From JBBKWH01 sp037968855 (GTDB lineage: Bacteria > Pseudomonadota > Gammaproteobacteria > Pseudomonadales > Moraxellaceae): a DNA stretch of 24,611 nucleotides. The first letter of the stretch is position 1. Every line of letters begins with the position of its first letter. Below the pieces are notes generated by a model that worked only from the letters and a program-made list of their open reading frames with translations, was not told where the DNA came from and made no database searches. The position numbers were made by a program, and so were the translations under genes. The stretch is taken from assembly GCA_037968855.1 (NCBI GenBank), contig JBBKWH010000074.1:1-24611 (forward strand). The letters are read 5' to 3'. This document shows positions 13,756-23,717 of this stretch, piece by piece.

Positions 13756-15546
13756 ATGCTCTTTATGTTGCTTGATTGTAAATATAGGTTTTTACTAAAT
13801 AAAACCTTACCGATCACCCTCACGCTTTTGTGCATCTCTCATGCATTCGGTGCTGATATCAATCAGTTCAGTGCTGAGGAGCTTCAGCGCCAGCAACAAC
13901 GTTTAGATGAGCAACAACGTCAACAAAACAATCGTGCCATGGTCGACTTGCAGTCATCGACCCCCTTAATGCCTATGCGCTTCCCTGATACTGAGTCGCC
14001 CTGTTTTCCGATTAATCAAATCACCATGCTGGCTCAAGACTCATCAGTTTCGCTTCGCCCTTTTCGTTCAGCGATGAAAGATATTAAATTTGGTCAAAAC
14101 AGTGTTTTAGGTCGCTGTGTTGGTGTGCAAGGCGTGCAATACATTGTCTCAAATGTACAAAATGAACTGATTAAAATGGGCTACGTCACCACACAAGTGA
14201 CGGTACAGCCGCAGGACATTACCGACGGCTCGCTGGAATTAACCTTAATTGTAGGTCAAATCAGTCAACGCTATCGGACAGTAGAAAGTGACCCCAAGGT
14301 ACAACTCTACAATGCTCTTCCTGCCCGCTTTGGCCAAGTGCTTAATCTGAGCGATATTGAACAAGGCTTAGAGAACTTTCGCCGTCTATCAAGCGTTCAA
14401 GCTGAAATCAATATTGCACCAGCCAATACACAAGGCTACAGCCAACAGGTTGGTCATCCTGTTCAGACGACAGATGCAGACATTCAAGGCTATAGCGACT
14501 TGATCATCGGTTGGAAACAATCCAACCCACTGCTGTTTTCAGCCTCATTAGATGATACAGGCAGTAAAGGAACGGGCAAGTATCAAGCAGGCGTTGGGCT
14601 AGGATTAGAAAATCCACTACAGATTAATGATGATTTACAGCTGAACTATAGCCATGCATTGGATGGGCTCAACCAAGCCAACGGCAGTAATGAAAGTCTC
14701 AGTGCGACCTACCGTGTGCCTTATCAGTATTGGCTGTTTACAGGGTTTTTTAACCAATACGACTACCAACAAACCCTAGCGGGTCTGAACCAACCGATTA
14801 TTTATCGTGGGTTATCAAAGCAAATAGAGTTTGGGGCGCAACGGGTGATTCATCGGGGGATTGGCGTAAAAACCAGTGTAGACCTCAAACTACGTCAGCA
14901 ACAATCGCAAAACTTTCTAGATGATGTCGAGGTTGGCGTTCAAAAAAGACGGAGCAGTGAATGGAGCATTGGACTCAAGCATCAACACCGCTTCACCAAT
15001 AGTGCACTGTTGAATGGTCAACTCAATTATCAGCATGGCCTTGGGGCCTTTGATGCGCTCCAGCCACCTGAAGTCTTATTTAACGAAGGGGTTGCCCGCC
15101 CAATCATTTGGACTGCCAATCTACAGTTTGGCTTTCCTTTCATGTTTCATCAGACCCCCATTCGTTACCAAGCCACATGGCGTGGTCAATACACCCCCAA
15201 TCGTCTAATCGCCCAAGATCGATTTGCCATAGGCAGTCGCTACAGTGTCCGTGGATACGATGGCGACCTCAGCTTATCCGGCGATCAGGGCCACTTGCTT
15301 CAGCAAGAATTAAGTTGGAGTACCTTGATCCCTCAATCAGAACTGTATCTCGGCCTTGATCGAGGATGGGTCAATGGGCCAAGCACTCAATATCTTGATG
15401 GTCACCATTTGACGGGTGGTGTGATGGGTATCCGCAGCTATTGGCACGGTCTGTCACTCGATGTATTTGCCGGTAAACCACTGGGTTCACCTCGCTCGTT
15501 TAACCACCATGCCACAGCAGGCTTCAGCTTAAATTGGAGCAACTGA
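13756..15546 (+). CDS. cdiB: CdiB/TpsB-type two-partner secretion outer-membrane transporter
   Basis: A 596-residue Omp85-superfamily transporter that exports the adjacent exoprotein across the outer membrane. Order of parts: signal peptide (to about residue 32, AFGA), a Gln-rich plug helix (LQRQQQRLDEQQRQQNN), two POTRA domains (about 75-230, including the block around VLGRCVGVQGVQYIVSNVQN), then a 16-strand barrel. The diagnostic VRGY motif (RYSVRGYDGDLS, about residues 494-505) is the conserved L6 loop of FhaC/ShlB/CdiB proteins. Length is typical. The start is ATG 13756 with GAGTAAG just upstream; ATG 13765 is an alternative. The gene sits 118 bases upstream of cdiA, the usual order, and the pair is probably one transcript. 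Confidence 0.93.
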   Translation: MLFMLLDCKYRFLLNKTLPITLTLLCISHAFGADINQFSAEELQRQQQRLDEQQRQQNNRAMVDLQSSTPLMPMRFPDTESPCFPINQITMLAQDSSVSLRPFRSAMKDIKFGQNSVLGRCVGVQGVQYIVSNVQNELIKMGYVTTQVTVQPQDITDGSLELTLIVGQISQRYRTVESDPKVQLYNALPARFGQVLNLSDIEQGLENFRRLSSVQAEINIAPANTQGYSQQVGHPVQTTDADIQGYSDLIIGWKQSNPLLFSASLDDTGSKGTGKYQAGVGLGLENPLQINDDLQLNYSHALDGLNQANGSNESLSATYRVPYQYWLFTGFFNQYDYQQTLAGLNQPIIYRGLSKQIEFGAQRVIHRGIGVKTSVDLKLRQQQSQNFLDDVEVGVQKRRSSEWSIGLKHQHRFTNSALLNGQLNYQHGLGAFDALQPPEVLFNEGVARPIIWTANLQFGFPFMFHQTPIRYQATWRGQYTPNRLIAQDRFAIGSRYSVRGYDGDLSLSGDQGHLLQQELSWSTLIPQSELYLGLDRGWVNGPSTQYLDGHHLTGGVMGIRSYWHGLSLDVFAGKPLGSPRSFNHHATAGFSLNWSN

Positions 15547-15664
15547 TATGCACACTTTTACGATGACCCCTTGGCCAGTAGAACAGATGACAATCAGTCA
15601 TCCGCCAAGTACCCCATTCCTTTTTTAACCTGATTGACATTTTAACCTTTAAAGGCGACCTCGA

Positions 15665-18600
15665 ATGAACAAGAATCAATACCGCATCATTTTCAACAAA
15701 GCTCGCGGCCTGTTTATGGCTGTTGCTGAAACAGCAAAGAGCCAAGGGAAAAGCACGGGCAACAGTAAAGCCAGCAAAGTTGTCACCCTCGCTGCTGTAC
15801 TGGTCAGTAGTGCAGCAAGTGGTGCGGATCGATCGCAAATACAGGTGTTAAGTACTGCTGCTACCAATGAAAAGCCAACCCTACTATTGAAGAACGGTGT
15901 GGCAGTGGTAGACATTCAAACCCCAAACGCCAAAGGGGTCTCACGTAACCGCTATAGTCAGTTTGATATTTTGTCGGGTGGTGCCGTTTTAAATAATAGC
16001 CGTACAGGTATCAAATCAACGCTTGCGGGTGATTTAGATCCGAGTATGCACTTAGCCACAGGTGAAGCAACCGTCATCATCAACGAAATTAGCTCCACCA
16101 ACCCAACCCGCTTTGAAGGTAACCTAGAAGTTGCGGGTCGTCGTGCAGATGTGATTATTGCCAATCCTTCGGGCTTAAACATCAAAGGGGCGGGATTTTT
16201 AAATGCAAATAAAGCGACCCTAACAACCGGTACCATTGTTTACGATACAGCTAAAAATATCGACAAGTATCAAGTCAAGCAAGGCGTGATCAATATTGAT
16301 CAAGGTGAAAATGGTAAAGGATTAGGCTTTGATTTTAATGAAGCGCGCTTCGTTGATATTTTGGCGAGTGCTGTGAATGTTAACGCAAATGTAAAAGCCT
16401 CTTATGGCTTAAATGTCGTGACTGGCTATAATAATATTTCATCGGATTTAAGTGTCATTACTAAAGGTGGTAATATTGGAAGTACTCCTGAAGTTAAGCT
16501 AGGCATCACGAATTTGGGTTGGCTATATTCGCGAGATATCTATTTACTTGGAACTGAAGGTGGTATAGGCGTTCGAAATGCGGGTACGATTGGAGCAACA
16601 CATGATCTTATCATTAGCAGTGAGGGTAAGATTGAAAATAGCGGAAAGATTATTACTACTGCTGACTCACCCCTTGGTGAGGGAATACTTAGCATTAGCA
16701 CAACGTTTCAGAACCCAGAATATACATGGGGCGATATTTATAATAGTGGGCGAATTGCAGCACGGAACTTATTACTAATTGATGCTGGTAGAAGTATTTT
16801 TCATTCAGATGGAGAGATTGCTCAAAGTAATAATCTCACTACGGCTCCGATTATTATTTCAGCTCAAGGTGGGCTGTATTCAACCAATGCTGCCAAAATC
16901 ACCAATAGTGGTGAGGGTGCTGCAATTAGTATTGATACGGGCGCTCTTAAGAAAAATAGTTTTATTTTATCGGATAGCACACAAATTAAGAGTGCAGGCG
17001 ATATCTATATTCATTCTGGCTTAAATACATTTTTGCGTGATAGCTCAAACATTACAGCTGCTGGTGATATTGACTTAAGTGCAGAAAGAGAGTTGGCTGC
17101 TTATGCCAACACCAGCATGACATCGAGCAATGGCAATATTTCGCTACAAGCATTTAAAGCAGATGCATTAGCCACAGATGTGGTCAATAATATAACGCTG
17201 AATGGTCAGATTAGTGCGGCTAAAGACCTGACCATTGCGGCAGAAAAAGATATCTTTATTGATACAACCTTAAATACTGGTGGCGCGCTGTCCGTTGCAT
17301 CATTGCAGAATTTAACCTATATCCCCAAAGTCGGTCAGAAACTTGCCAATACCACGGGTGACCTTTCACTATATGCAGAAGGGCAGCTGACTGTTTCGGG
17401 GGAAAATTTATCAGAGCGAGTCGACCGGACACAGTATGTAGAAGGTAAGTTTGTTGTCTCGGCTGAACATCCAACAGAGGAAACGCAAATTGCTGGCATG
17501 CTCAGCAGCACGGCAGGTGCAATCACCATCACGGGTGGCAGTGTTGATCTCAAGCAATTGGATATGATGGTGCCCAATCTGAAGGGGATTGATGTCACTG
17601 CTCAAACGGGTGATCTCAACCTAGGCGCTAGTGTGTATCTGAATTCGATTGGTGACATCAATCTCACCAGTTTAGCCGGCGGCATTACGACACAAGGCTT
17701 AGATGCAAGCTCGTGGTCAAAATTATCAATATTGGCTAAGGGGGATGTTAATTTAAATAGTGATACGTACTTAGATTTTTTTTATGAAAAAATCCCAAAC
17801 ACTGATACTTCTATATTGCATATATATTCCAAGAATCTTCAAAACAAAGCCATTGGCCGAACGGGCGTTAATATTGGATCTGTTGGCGATGGCAGCTTAA
17901 ATATAAACACCTTTATCTTTCATGCTCGTTCAGGCGATGTTAATCTGCTGGCTGGTAAAGACATTAAAAATGTTGATATTGACGTTGGCGCTTTAACCGC
18001 TAGTGCGGATAATACTGACTATATTAAAAGTCAGTCATGTGCGACTGGTCCAGTAGTTACAGATATAAATGTTAACTGTGGTATAGAAAGTAAGATTCAT
18101 GGCGATCAAATTAATATCAAAGCAAATCTTGGTAGTATTTTCTTAGATAGCACAGAGTTCTTGGCCGATATCGGGGGTTTAAGTATTCAAGCCAAAACTC
18201 ATCTAAACTTAAAGAACTCAAAAACCTATTCTAAGAAAAATACTGAAATCAGTACCAGCAGTGGTGTGATAACGCTTGAAGGTCTCAAAGCAACGGCTGA
18301 TGGACATATGGCGATTAGCTCTGGCAATCAGTTGTATATGAATAGCTTGCGTCTGGCTAAGATTGATGCCAATGGACTGGTGACCGATGACTTAGGGCGC
18401 ACCATCTATACGACTTCTTGGGTTCCCTCTTCAAGCAATCTATTTGATGTGGATGGTATTTTATCGATCAACAGTAGATATTGGCAAAGTCTAAAGAACA
18501 CTAATTTGACTGCTGGTGCTATTAATGTCAGCTCTGGTAGTGGGATTAGCTTATCTGGGGATGTTAATTGGAGTACGAAAAAAAATGATCTACTCGCCAA

Positions 18601-21600
18601 TAATGTCAATCTAGCTGATATCAATGGTGATCTAAGTATTCAAGCTTTTGGTAGTGGACTACTGCTTAATCCAAATTATCAGATCGGTGCTGATGGTGAT
18701 TTAACCATTAAAGTACGCGATCAACTTAAAATGGCTGCTATTTCAGGGACACAAGGCAATAGCTCAGCACAAGTGGTCAGTTTAAGAGCGGGTGGTCGAA
18801 TGGATCTGACCGCAGGTGATATGCTACTTGAAGCACCAAAGTTGGTTGCTGCAACAAGTATGCTACGTTTGCTGACCACAGGTACACCTGCTACAGGTAA
18901 TGCAAACATTGTGATTACCCCTGTAAAAAGCACGTTTGTAAATTATAAAAATGGCTCTAAATTGAATTATGTTAAAGGTGGTCTAAGTGATATAGATGGT
19001 GAAATTAACGCCATTATAAATTCTAATGATTATATTAATTATACTAATGAAATGAATGCAGCCAAAAATGCAAATTACTCATGTAGCTCCTCAAGTATAG
19101 TAACTTGTGATAGAATGATCAAGGCAATAAATGCTATGAATGCCGTCTCAGAAAAATATCAAGATATGAATGATATTCTTACCAACCTAAAACAAGAACA
19201 AGTCGTTTTGCAAAGCATTGTAGAAATGATGGGTGGCTTGGCAACAAAAGGCTACGAACATCAGGGAGCACTCTTGACTGGTTCCACGGTTGCTTTAAAA
19301 GCATCTGGTGGTGGCGTTAAGCTTACTAGTGCCTATGTCGTTGGCAGAAATATGATCAGTATTCAAGCAACTGGTGCTCTGCCGGCTGAACAGATTGAGG
19401 TCACGGGTGAAGATGGTGTGGTCGTCAAACAGACATTAGCGCCATCAAGTATCTTAATTGATGGTACTTCTGATTATTATGAATATGGACAGAACGGCAG
19501 CAATAACTATGGTTTTGCGGCGTTACAAAATCCAAGCAAGTTGTCTGCAAAAAATGATGTCAAGATTGGAGCCATTGGTTCAGGTGATCTCAATATTAAT
19601 GCTTCCTTTGTTAATTCGGATTTTGGCAGTATTGATATGTTTACAACAGGTAGTCTTGCCTTAGAGGCAGTACAAGAAGATTTGTATCGTTATAGCAGTA
19701 GCACTCAAACGAAGCGCAGCTTATTTAAAAAGAAAAAAATTACCACAACCAGCGAGTTGAATATTTCAAATGCTTATGGCGTGACATTATCAGCAGAAAA
19801 AGATATTAATCTTCGGTCGCTTGGTAATATGAATCTATATGCAACTAATATTGATGCTGGCGGTAATATAAACTTAAACTCTATTAATGGCAATGATTTA
19901 AATATTTATGCATTTAAAACTCTGATAGATACAACTTATAGCACCAAAAAAACCTCATCATTTCTAGGTATTAAATACAAGGACAGCAAATACAGCAGCA
20001 CACGAACGTTACAAAGTAAACTACCTTCAGAAATTGCTGCACAGGGCGATATTACGGCGCTTGCAAGCGGAAATATTGTATTAGAGGGAACCATATTAAA
20101 AGGTTTGGGTATAGATAATGAGCTTGTTGTACATGCTGGTTATGGGGACATGGCTAAAGATGATGCAACCATTGTTTTTAAATCTATAACAGATAGAATA
20201 GATGAAAAAGATTTTTATACTTCGAACTCAATTGTTTGGCAAAAAGATGCTGGTGCAGGATCAACCGTTGATTCGCTATCTTTGCCAAAATTAACAGGCT
20301 TTTCATCAGTCACTCTAAAGTCACCCAATAAAATTATTGTGGACATTCCAGAAGGTGATTTTAAAACTGAGCTTGGCAAACTGGTTAACGATCCGTCTTA
20401 TAGCTATTTAAACAGCTTGCAAGTCCGTAGTGATGTGGATTGGAATGAAGTTAAGCTGGTGTTTGATGAGTGGCAGTATGAGCAAGAAGGCTTAACACCA
20501 GCAGGGGCTGCGTTGGTTGCAATTGCGGTGACCTTAGCAACAGGTGGTGCTGGTACTGGACCATTGGGTGCTGCGATGAGTGCATTGCAGACCCAAGCTG
20601 CGATTACGCTGATTAACAATAAAGGTGATCTAGGCAAAACGCTGAACGACTTGGCCAGTAGCGATACCATCAAAGGAATGGCAACGGCAGCATTAACAGC
20701 CGGATTGCTGGATAAAATGGGTGGCACTGCGGTAATGCAGGGCTTTAGTGGCACGGGTTTGACCGATCGCTTAGTCACGGGTATTGTCAATTCGACGGGA
20801 TCTGCGTTGGTCAATACTGCCGTCAATGGCGGTAGTCTCAGTGATAACTTAGAACAAGCATTGATTTCTGGCACTGTGACTGCTTTGCACGGTGCTTTGG
20901 CGCAGGAAATTGGTGGTCTAGAAAGTCAAAATTTTGATACGGATTATATACTACATAAAATTGCCCATGCGGCAGCAGGCTGCTTAGCTGCTGCGGCTCA
21001 ACAGCAAGCGTGTGAGGCGGGGGCAATTGGCGCGGCTGTTGGTGAGGTTGTGGCGGAGATGATGCCTGAGGCTAAAAATACATTTTATACTGAGGAGGAA
21101 GAGACGAAAATACTAGCAGCAAGCAAGTTAATTACAGGAACAATTGCAGCCTATGCTGGATATGACGTTAATACTGCATTAAGTGCTGCTGATACAGCGA
21201 TTCAAAATAATAGATTAGCCGATCCGAAATTAAGTAAGGCTACAAATGATAAACTTGAAAGCCTTGGAAACGCTTGCCGAATGGATGCAAGTAAGTGTGC
21301 GGCGAGTATTGCAGCATTAGATGATTATCAAAATAATAATAAGCTGTCTGCTCTAGACAATGGTTTTATTTTACGCAGTCAAGAAATGATGAATACATTT
21401 ATCCAAGAAACAAATTCCACAAATACTATAAGCTTCTATCAGTATGCTATTTCTCCTTCTGCTCAGCAGGCTTTGGGTGCTACTGGTGCTGGTGCTGCTG
21501 TAATAAAAATTGCAATGCAAAAATGTGTTTCTTATACCTGTATATTAAGTGCAGGTGTTGCATTGGACTATCTACAAGCATCAATAAGACAAGGTAACAC

Positions 21601-22225
21601 GCTAGGGAGTGGCACTATCAAATTTATATTGGATAAATCTGGTATCCCATTAACAGATCAGGAGGCCTCTGAAGCTTACAATGCTATTGTGCAAACTGGA
21701 GGAACGGCAGCTCTTTTAGTCAGTAAAGTACCAACTACAAAAAATATGGCCGGATTGTGTTCCACTGGTACAGCTTGCAATGCAAGAGTCCTACAAGGTG
21801 ATGAGCCGTTAACCCTTACACCTAAAATTCCTATAATTGAAGGCCGACCCTATCCGAAGGAAACTGCTTTTGCCCAAGAATTGGCTGCTCAAGGAAATCA
21901 TGTTATAGTCAGGGGCAGGGATGCCGCTGGCGCAGATTTTATTATAAATAATGTAAAATGGGAGTTAAAAACTTTGGAAAGTCCATCGGTTAACGCTGTG
22001 CAACAGAATATTCGGAAAGCAAAAGATCAGTCTGATCATATATTTATTGATGGAAGAACAGCTGGTTTGACGCAAAGTACAGCCATGCAAGGATTATCAT
22101 CAATAACTCGAATGAATAGGGTGGGAAGTGCCCAGACGATTGTTGTTAAAACGCCAGTTGGTGATGCTGTTTGGCGTAAAGACAGCCCTGTACCTTTGAC
22201 TTGGTTGCCAGGTGGAGTACGTTAA
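15665..22225 (+). CDS. cdiA: CdiA/FhaB-type contact-dependent inhibition exoprotein with nuclease tip
   Basis: A 2186-residue TpsA exoprotein. The extended signal peptide begins MNKNQYRIIFNKARGLFMAV and ends near ASGA. The TPS secretion domain (about 55-300) includes DILSGGAVLNNSRTG and IIANPSGLNIKGAGFLNANK. A long beta-helical filament follows, with many IDGDLSI/AGDIDLS-like repeats. A DUF637-like pretoxin region lies at about 1605-1800 (GAALVAIAVTLATGGAGTGP). A glycine/alanine-rich segment (about 1930-2040) may serve toxin entry. No classical VENN motif was seen. The tip (about 2061-2186) has KETAFAQEL, ADFIINNVKWELKTLE and IFIDGR; Glu2066, Asp2091 and Glu2100-x-Lys2102 suggest a PD-(D/E)XK-type nuclease like several CdiA-CT tRNases. 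The ribosome-binding site AAAGG lies upstream. Confidence 0.92.
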   Translation: MNKNQYRIIFNKARGLFMAVAETAKSQGKSTGNSKASKVVTLAAVLVSSAASGADRSQIQVLSTAATNEKPTLLLKNGVAVVDIQTPNAKGVSRNRYSQFDILSGGAVLNNSRTGIKSTLAGDLDPSMHLATGEATVIINEISSTNPTRFEGNLEVAGRRADVIIANPSGLNIKGAGFLNANKATLTTGTIVYDTAKNIDKYQVKQGVINIDQGENGKGLGFDFNEARFVDILASAVNVNANVKASYGLNVVTGYNNISSDLSVITKGGNIGSTPEVKLGITNLGWLYSRDIYLLGTEGGIGVRNAGTIGATHDLIISSEGKIENSGKIITTADSPLGEGILSISTTFQNPEYTWGDIYNSGRIAARNLLLIDAGRSIFHSDGEIAQSNNLTTAPIIISAQGGLYSTNAAKITNSGEGAAISIDTGALKKNSFILSDSTQIKSAGDIYIHSGLNTFLRDSSNITAAGDIDLSAERELAAYANTSMTSSNGNISLQAFKADALATDVVNNITLNGQISAAKDLTIAAEKDIFIDTTLNTGGALSVASLQNLTYIPKVGQKLANTTGDLSLYAEGQLTVSGENLSERVDRTQYVEGKFVVSAEHPTEETQIAGMLSSTAGAITITGGSVDLKQLDMMVPNLKGIDVTAQTGDLNLGASVYLNSIGDINLTSLAGGITTQGLDASSWSKLSILAKGDVNLNSDTYLDFFYEKIPNTDTSILHIYSKNLQNKAIGRTGVNIGSVGDGSLNINTFIFHARSGDVNLLAGKDIKNVDIDVGALTASADNTDYIKSQSCATGPVVTDINVNCGIESKIHGDQINIKANLGSIFLDSTEFLADIGGLSIQAKTHLNLKNSKTYSKKNTEISTSSGVITLEGLKATADGHMAISSGNQLYMNSLRLAKIDANGLVTDDLGRTIYTTSWVPSSSNLFDVDGILSINSRYWQSLKNTNLTAGAINVSSGSGISLSGDVNWSTKKNDLLANNVNLADINGDLSIQAFGSGLLLNPNYQIGADGDLTIKVRDQLKMAAISGTQGNSSAQVVSLRAGGRMDLTAGDMLLEAPKLVAATSMLRLLTTGTPATGNANIVITPVKSTFVNYKNGSKLNYVKGGLSDIDGEINAIINSNDYINYTNEMNAAKNANYSCSSSSIVTCDRMIKAINAMNAVSEKYQDMNDILTNLKQEQVVLQSIVEMMGGLATKGYEHQGALLTGSTVALKASGGGVKLTSAYVVGRNMISIQATGALPAEQIEVTGEDGVVVKQTLAPSSILIDGTSDYYEYGQNGSNNYGFAALQNPSKLSAKNDVKIGAIGSGDLNINASFVNSDFGSIDMFTTGSLALEAVQEDLYRYSSSTQTKRSLFKKKKITTTSELNISNAYGVTLSAEKDINLRSLGNMNLYATNIDAGGNINLNSINGNDLNIYAFKTLIDTTYSTKKTSSFLGIKYKDSKYSSTRTLQSKLPSEIAAQGDITALASGNIVLEGTILKGLGIDNELVVHAGYGDMAKDDATIVFKSITDRIDEKDFYTSNSIVWQKDAGAGSTVDSLSLPKLTGFSSVTLKSPNKIIVDIPEGDFKTELGKLVNDPSYSYLNSLQVRSDVDWNEVKLVFDEWQYEQEGLTPAGAALVAIAVTLATGGAGTGPLGAAMSALQTQAAITLINNKGDLGKTLNDLASSDTIKGMATAALTAGLLDKMGGTAVMQGFSGTGLTDRLVTGIVNSTGSALVNTAVNGGSLSDNLEQALISGTVTALHGALAQEIGGLESQNFDTDYILHKIAHAAAGCLAAAAQQQACEAGAIGAAVGEVVAEMMPEAKNTFYTEEEETKILAASKLITGTIAAYAGYDVNTALSAADTAIQNNRLADPKLSKATNDKLESLGNACRMDASKCAASIAALDDYQNNNKLSALDNGFILRSQEMMNTFIQETNSTNTISFYQYAISPSAQQALGATGAGAAVIKIAMQKCVSYTCILSAGVALDYLQASIRQGNTLGSGTIKFILDKSGIPLTDQEASEAYNAIVQTGGTAALLVSKVPTTKNMAGLCSTGTACNARVLQGDEPLTLTPKIPIIEGRPYPKETAFAQELAAQGNHVIVRGRDAAGADFIINNVKWELKTLESPSVNAVQQNIRKAKDQSDHIFIDGRTAGLTQSTAMQGLSSITRMNRVGSAQTIVVKTPVGDAVWRKDSPVPLTWLPGGVR

Positions 22226-22226
22226 C

Positions 22227-22622
22227 ATGAGTTATTCCGATTACGTGCTGTTTTGTGTTGATTGTGGTGAGAAATTGTCATTAGGTAAAATCGTTACTGA
22301 AGACCAAGATTCTTCTTTGGTTCATGACTTACGTTTTGATGGATCTAATTTTGATGATGGGAGAGCTGTTGATTTAACCCTTTTAAAGTTAATAGAAAGA
22401 TTTTTAATCATACATCGAATGCATGAAATTAGACTGATTCCATCAGCCTTGTATTTTCTGAGGGATATGCATCAGGACTATACTCATGAATGGGTATGGA
22501 ATGATCGGATGAGCGATATCATGTCTAGAAAAATCGAGCGCCCCGACCCTCATGGCGAAGCTGATAATGCCAGCGAAAAGCTTATTGAGAGCTTATGTCG
22601 GTCACTTAAAAAAACGGAGTAA
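22227..22622 (+). CDS. cdiI: CdiI immunity protein (candidate)
   Basis: A 131-residue cytoplasmic protein starting one base after the cdiA stop, with GGTGGAG 9 bases upstream of ATG 22227. Sequence highlights are YVLFCVDCGEKLSLGKIVTE, AVDLTLLKLIERFLIIHRMH and a polar C-terminus. I do not recognise the family. Position directly after the toxin-encoding 3' end of cdiA, small size and AT-rich composition are what is expected of a cognate immunity gene, which protects the producer by binding its own toxin tip. A start at 22212 is possible in frame but would overlap cdiA and lacks a site. Confidence 0.8.
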   Translation: MSYSDYVLFCVDCGEKLSLGKIVTEDQDSSLVHDLRFDGSNFDDGRAVDLTLLKLIERFLIIHRMHEIRLIPSALYFLRDMHQDYTHEWVWNDRMSDIMSRKIERPDPHGEADNASEKLIESLCRSLKKTE

Positions 22623-22633
22623 AACAGGAGTCA

Positions 22634-22737
22634 GCATCCGTGCCATTGCTCTAATTCAGTCACACGGATGCCAGACTGAACCAAAGCTCCCAGACAACCG
22701 CGCAGCCTGACCACTACCCTCGGCGGTTAGGCTGTGC
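22634..22737. repeat. Two inverted repeats downstream of cdiI
   Basis: First: GCATCCGTG (22634-22642) and CACGGATGC (22663-22671), perfect 9-base arms with a 20-base loop. Second: GCGCAGCCTGACC (22700-22712) and GGTTAGGCTGTGC (22725-22737), 13-base arms that pair throughout if G-U is allowed. Neither is followed by a T-run, so rho-independent termination is doubtful. They lie between cdiI and the mobile-element nest. Confidence 0.6.
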
Positions 22738-22801
22738 AGTAACCATGCAATGCAAGGCCGAGAGCAACTCGAGCTATTGTCAAATCTGGTGTTCAGGGAC
22801 A

Positions 22802-22993
22802 TTAAGCGGCGCACTGGTTGACCTCGACTCCATCTTTAAACTTGACGCCTGTGACGACTTTGCTCAGATCATCAAAGCCGCGTAAACGTCGCCAGTTGTG
22901 CTGGGCACATTGCCCAAGCTTGAACATCATCTGCAACATGCCCTCACGAGACAAACACCCCTTGGCACGTTTGGTACGGTGACGAATCGTGCT
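22802..22993 (-). pseudogene. IS256-family transposase, C-terminal remnant
   Basis: The frame encodes STIRHRTKRAKGCLSREGML, then MMFKLGQCAQHNWRRLRGFD and VVTGVKFKDGVE before the stop. This matches the C-terminal end of IS256 (mutator-type) transposases. The catalytic part is gone: similarity stops at about 22993, where an IS630-type element begins (TATAGCTATAC). A stub of about 64 residues, certainly inactive. Confidence 0.65.
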
Positions 22994-23717
22994 ATAGCTA
23001 TACATAATTTATTGACTATTGCTATCCTGATTTTTAATATAGCTAAATCCCCAACATCAGCTACTATAGACCAACCTACTCCTCCAATAAGCCTCTATCA
23101 TGACCGTCTACGGTGTTGAACTGCGTCAACGTGTGGTCGATGCCTACAAACGAATTCAAAACAAACGACAAGTCTGTCTAGAGTACAACATCGCCCGTAC
23201 CACCCTTGATGACTGGCTAAAGCTAGAAAAAGAACAAGGACATCTCAAACAAGAAAAATGGGCCAGTGGACGAAAGCACTATATCCAAGACTGGGATGCG
23301 TTTAAGACCTTTGTTGAACAAGCTACTTTCAATGACCTCAACGAACTACGTGAACTTTATAACCATCATTTTCCGATCAAGATCTCTAAAACCAGCCTGT
23401 ACTATGCGGTACAGCGTATCGGCTATACGCGTAAAAAAAGAGTTTCACCTACCAACAAGCCGATCGGCTCAACCAATACGTGTTTGGCTGGCTCAGAGAA
23501 ACACGTTGCCAAGCCGTTAGACCCGAACGACTGATCTATCTGGATGAGACCGGCATCAACAGCACGGATGTTGTCCAACATGGCTGGAGTTATCGTGGAC
23601 AACGTTGCAGGGCACAGAAATCTGGGGGCTATGGCCAACGTCTGAGCATCATTGCAGCCATTGCCAGTCATCAGCCTGATCAACTGATTGAGCCTTTTTA
23701 CTATGCAGGGACATGTA
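22990..23717 (+). mobile_element. IS630-family insertion sequence, truncated by a Tn3-family transposon
   Basis: The element appears to start near the TA at about 22991 (IS630 elements insert at TA) inside the IS256-type remnant. It carries the transposase from 23100. It is cut at 23717, where the GGGG tip of a Tn3-type TIR begins, so its right end is not in the window. The exact left terminal repeat is not defined. Confidence 0.65.
23100..23717 (+). pseudogene. IS630-family transposase, two-frame and 3'-truncated
   Basis: The first frame (from ATG 23100) has the N-terminal helix-turn-helix: GVELRQRVVDAYKRIQNKRQ and CLEYNIARTTLDDWLK. After residue 113 the coding similarity moves to the -1 frame at a run of seven A followed by G (23433-23440). 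The second frame continues FTYQQADRLNQYVFGWLRET and holds the first catalytic Asp in RLIYLDETGINSTD, followed by HGWSYRGQR. IS630 transposases are DDE enzymes, and some members use -1 frameshifting to make the full protein. Here the second Asp and the Glu are missing because the Tn3-family TIR starts at 23718, right after EPFYYAGTCR. Inactive as it stands. Confidence 0.85.

Noticed and set aside
15548..15628. 26-codon frame between cdiB and cdiA
   Set aside because: No ribosome-binding site of its own and no recognisable sequence; likely leader sequence between the coupled genes.
22700..22737. Integron attC-like site (GTTAGGC core facing GCCTGAC)
   Set aside because: One core matches the attC consensus, but the whole structure is only about 38 bases, shorter than known attC sites. 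The opposite core has a mismatch and no integrase or cassette array is present.
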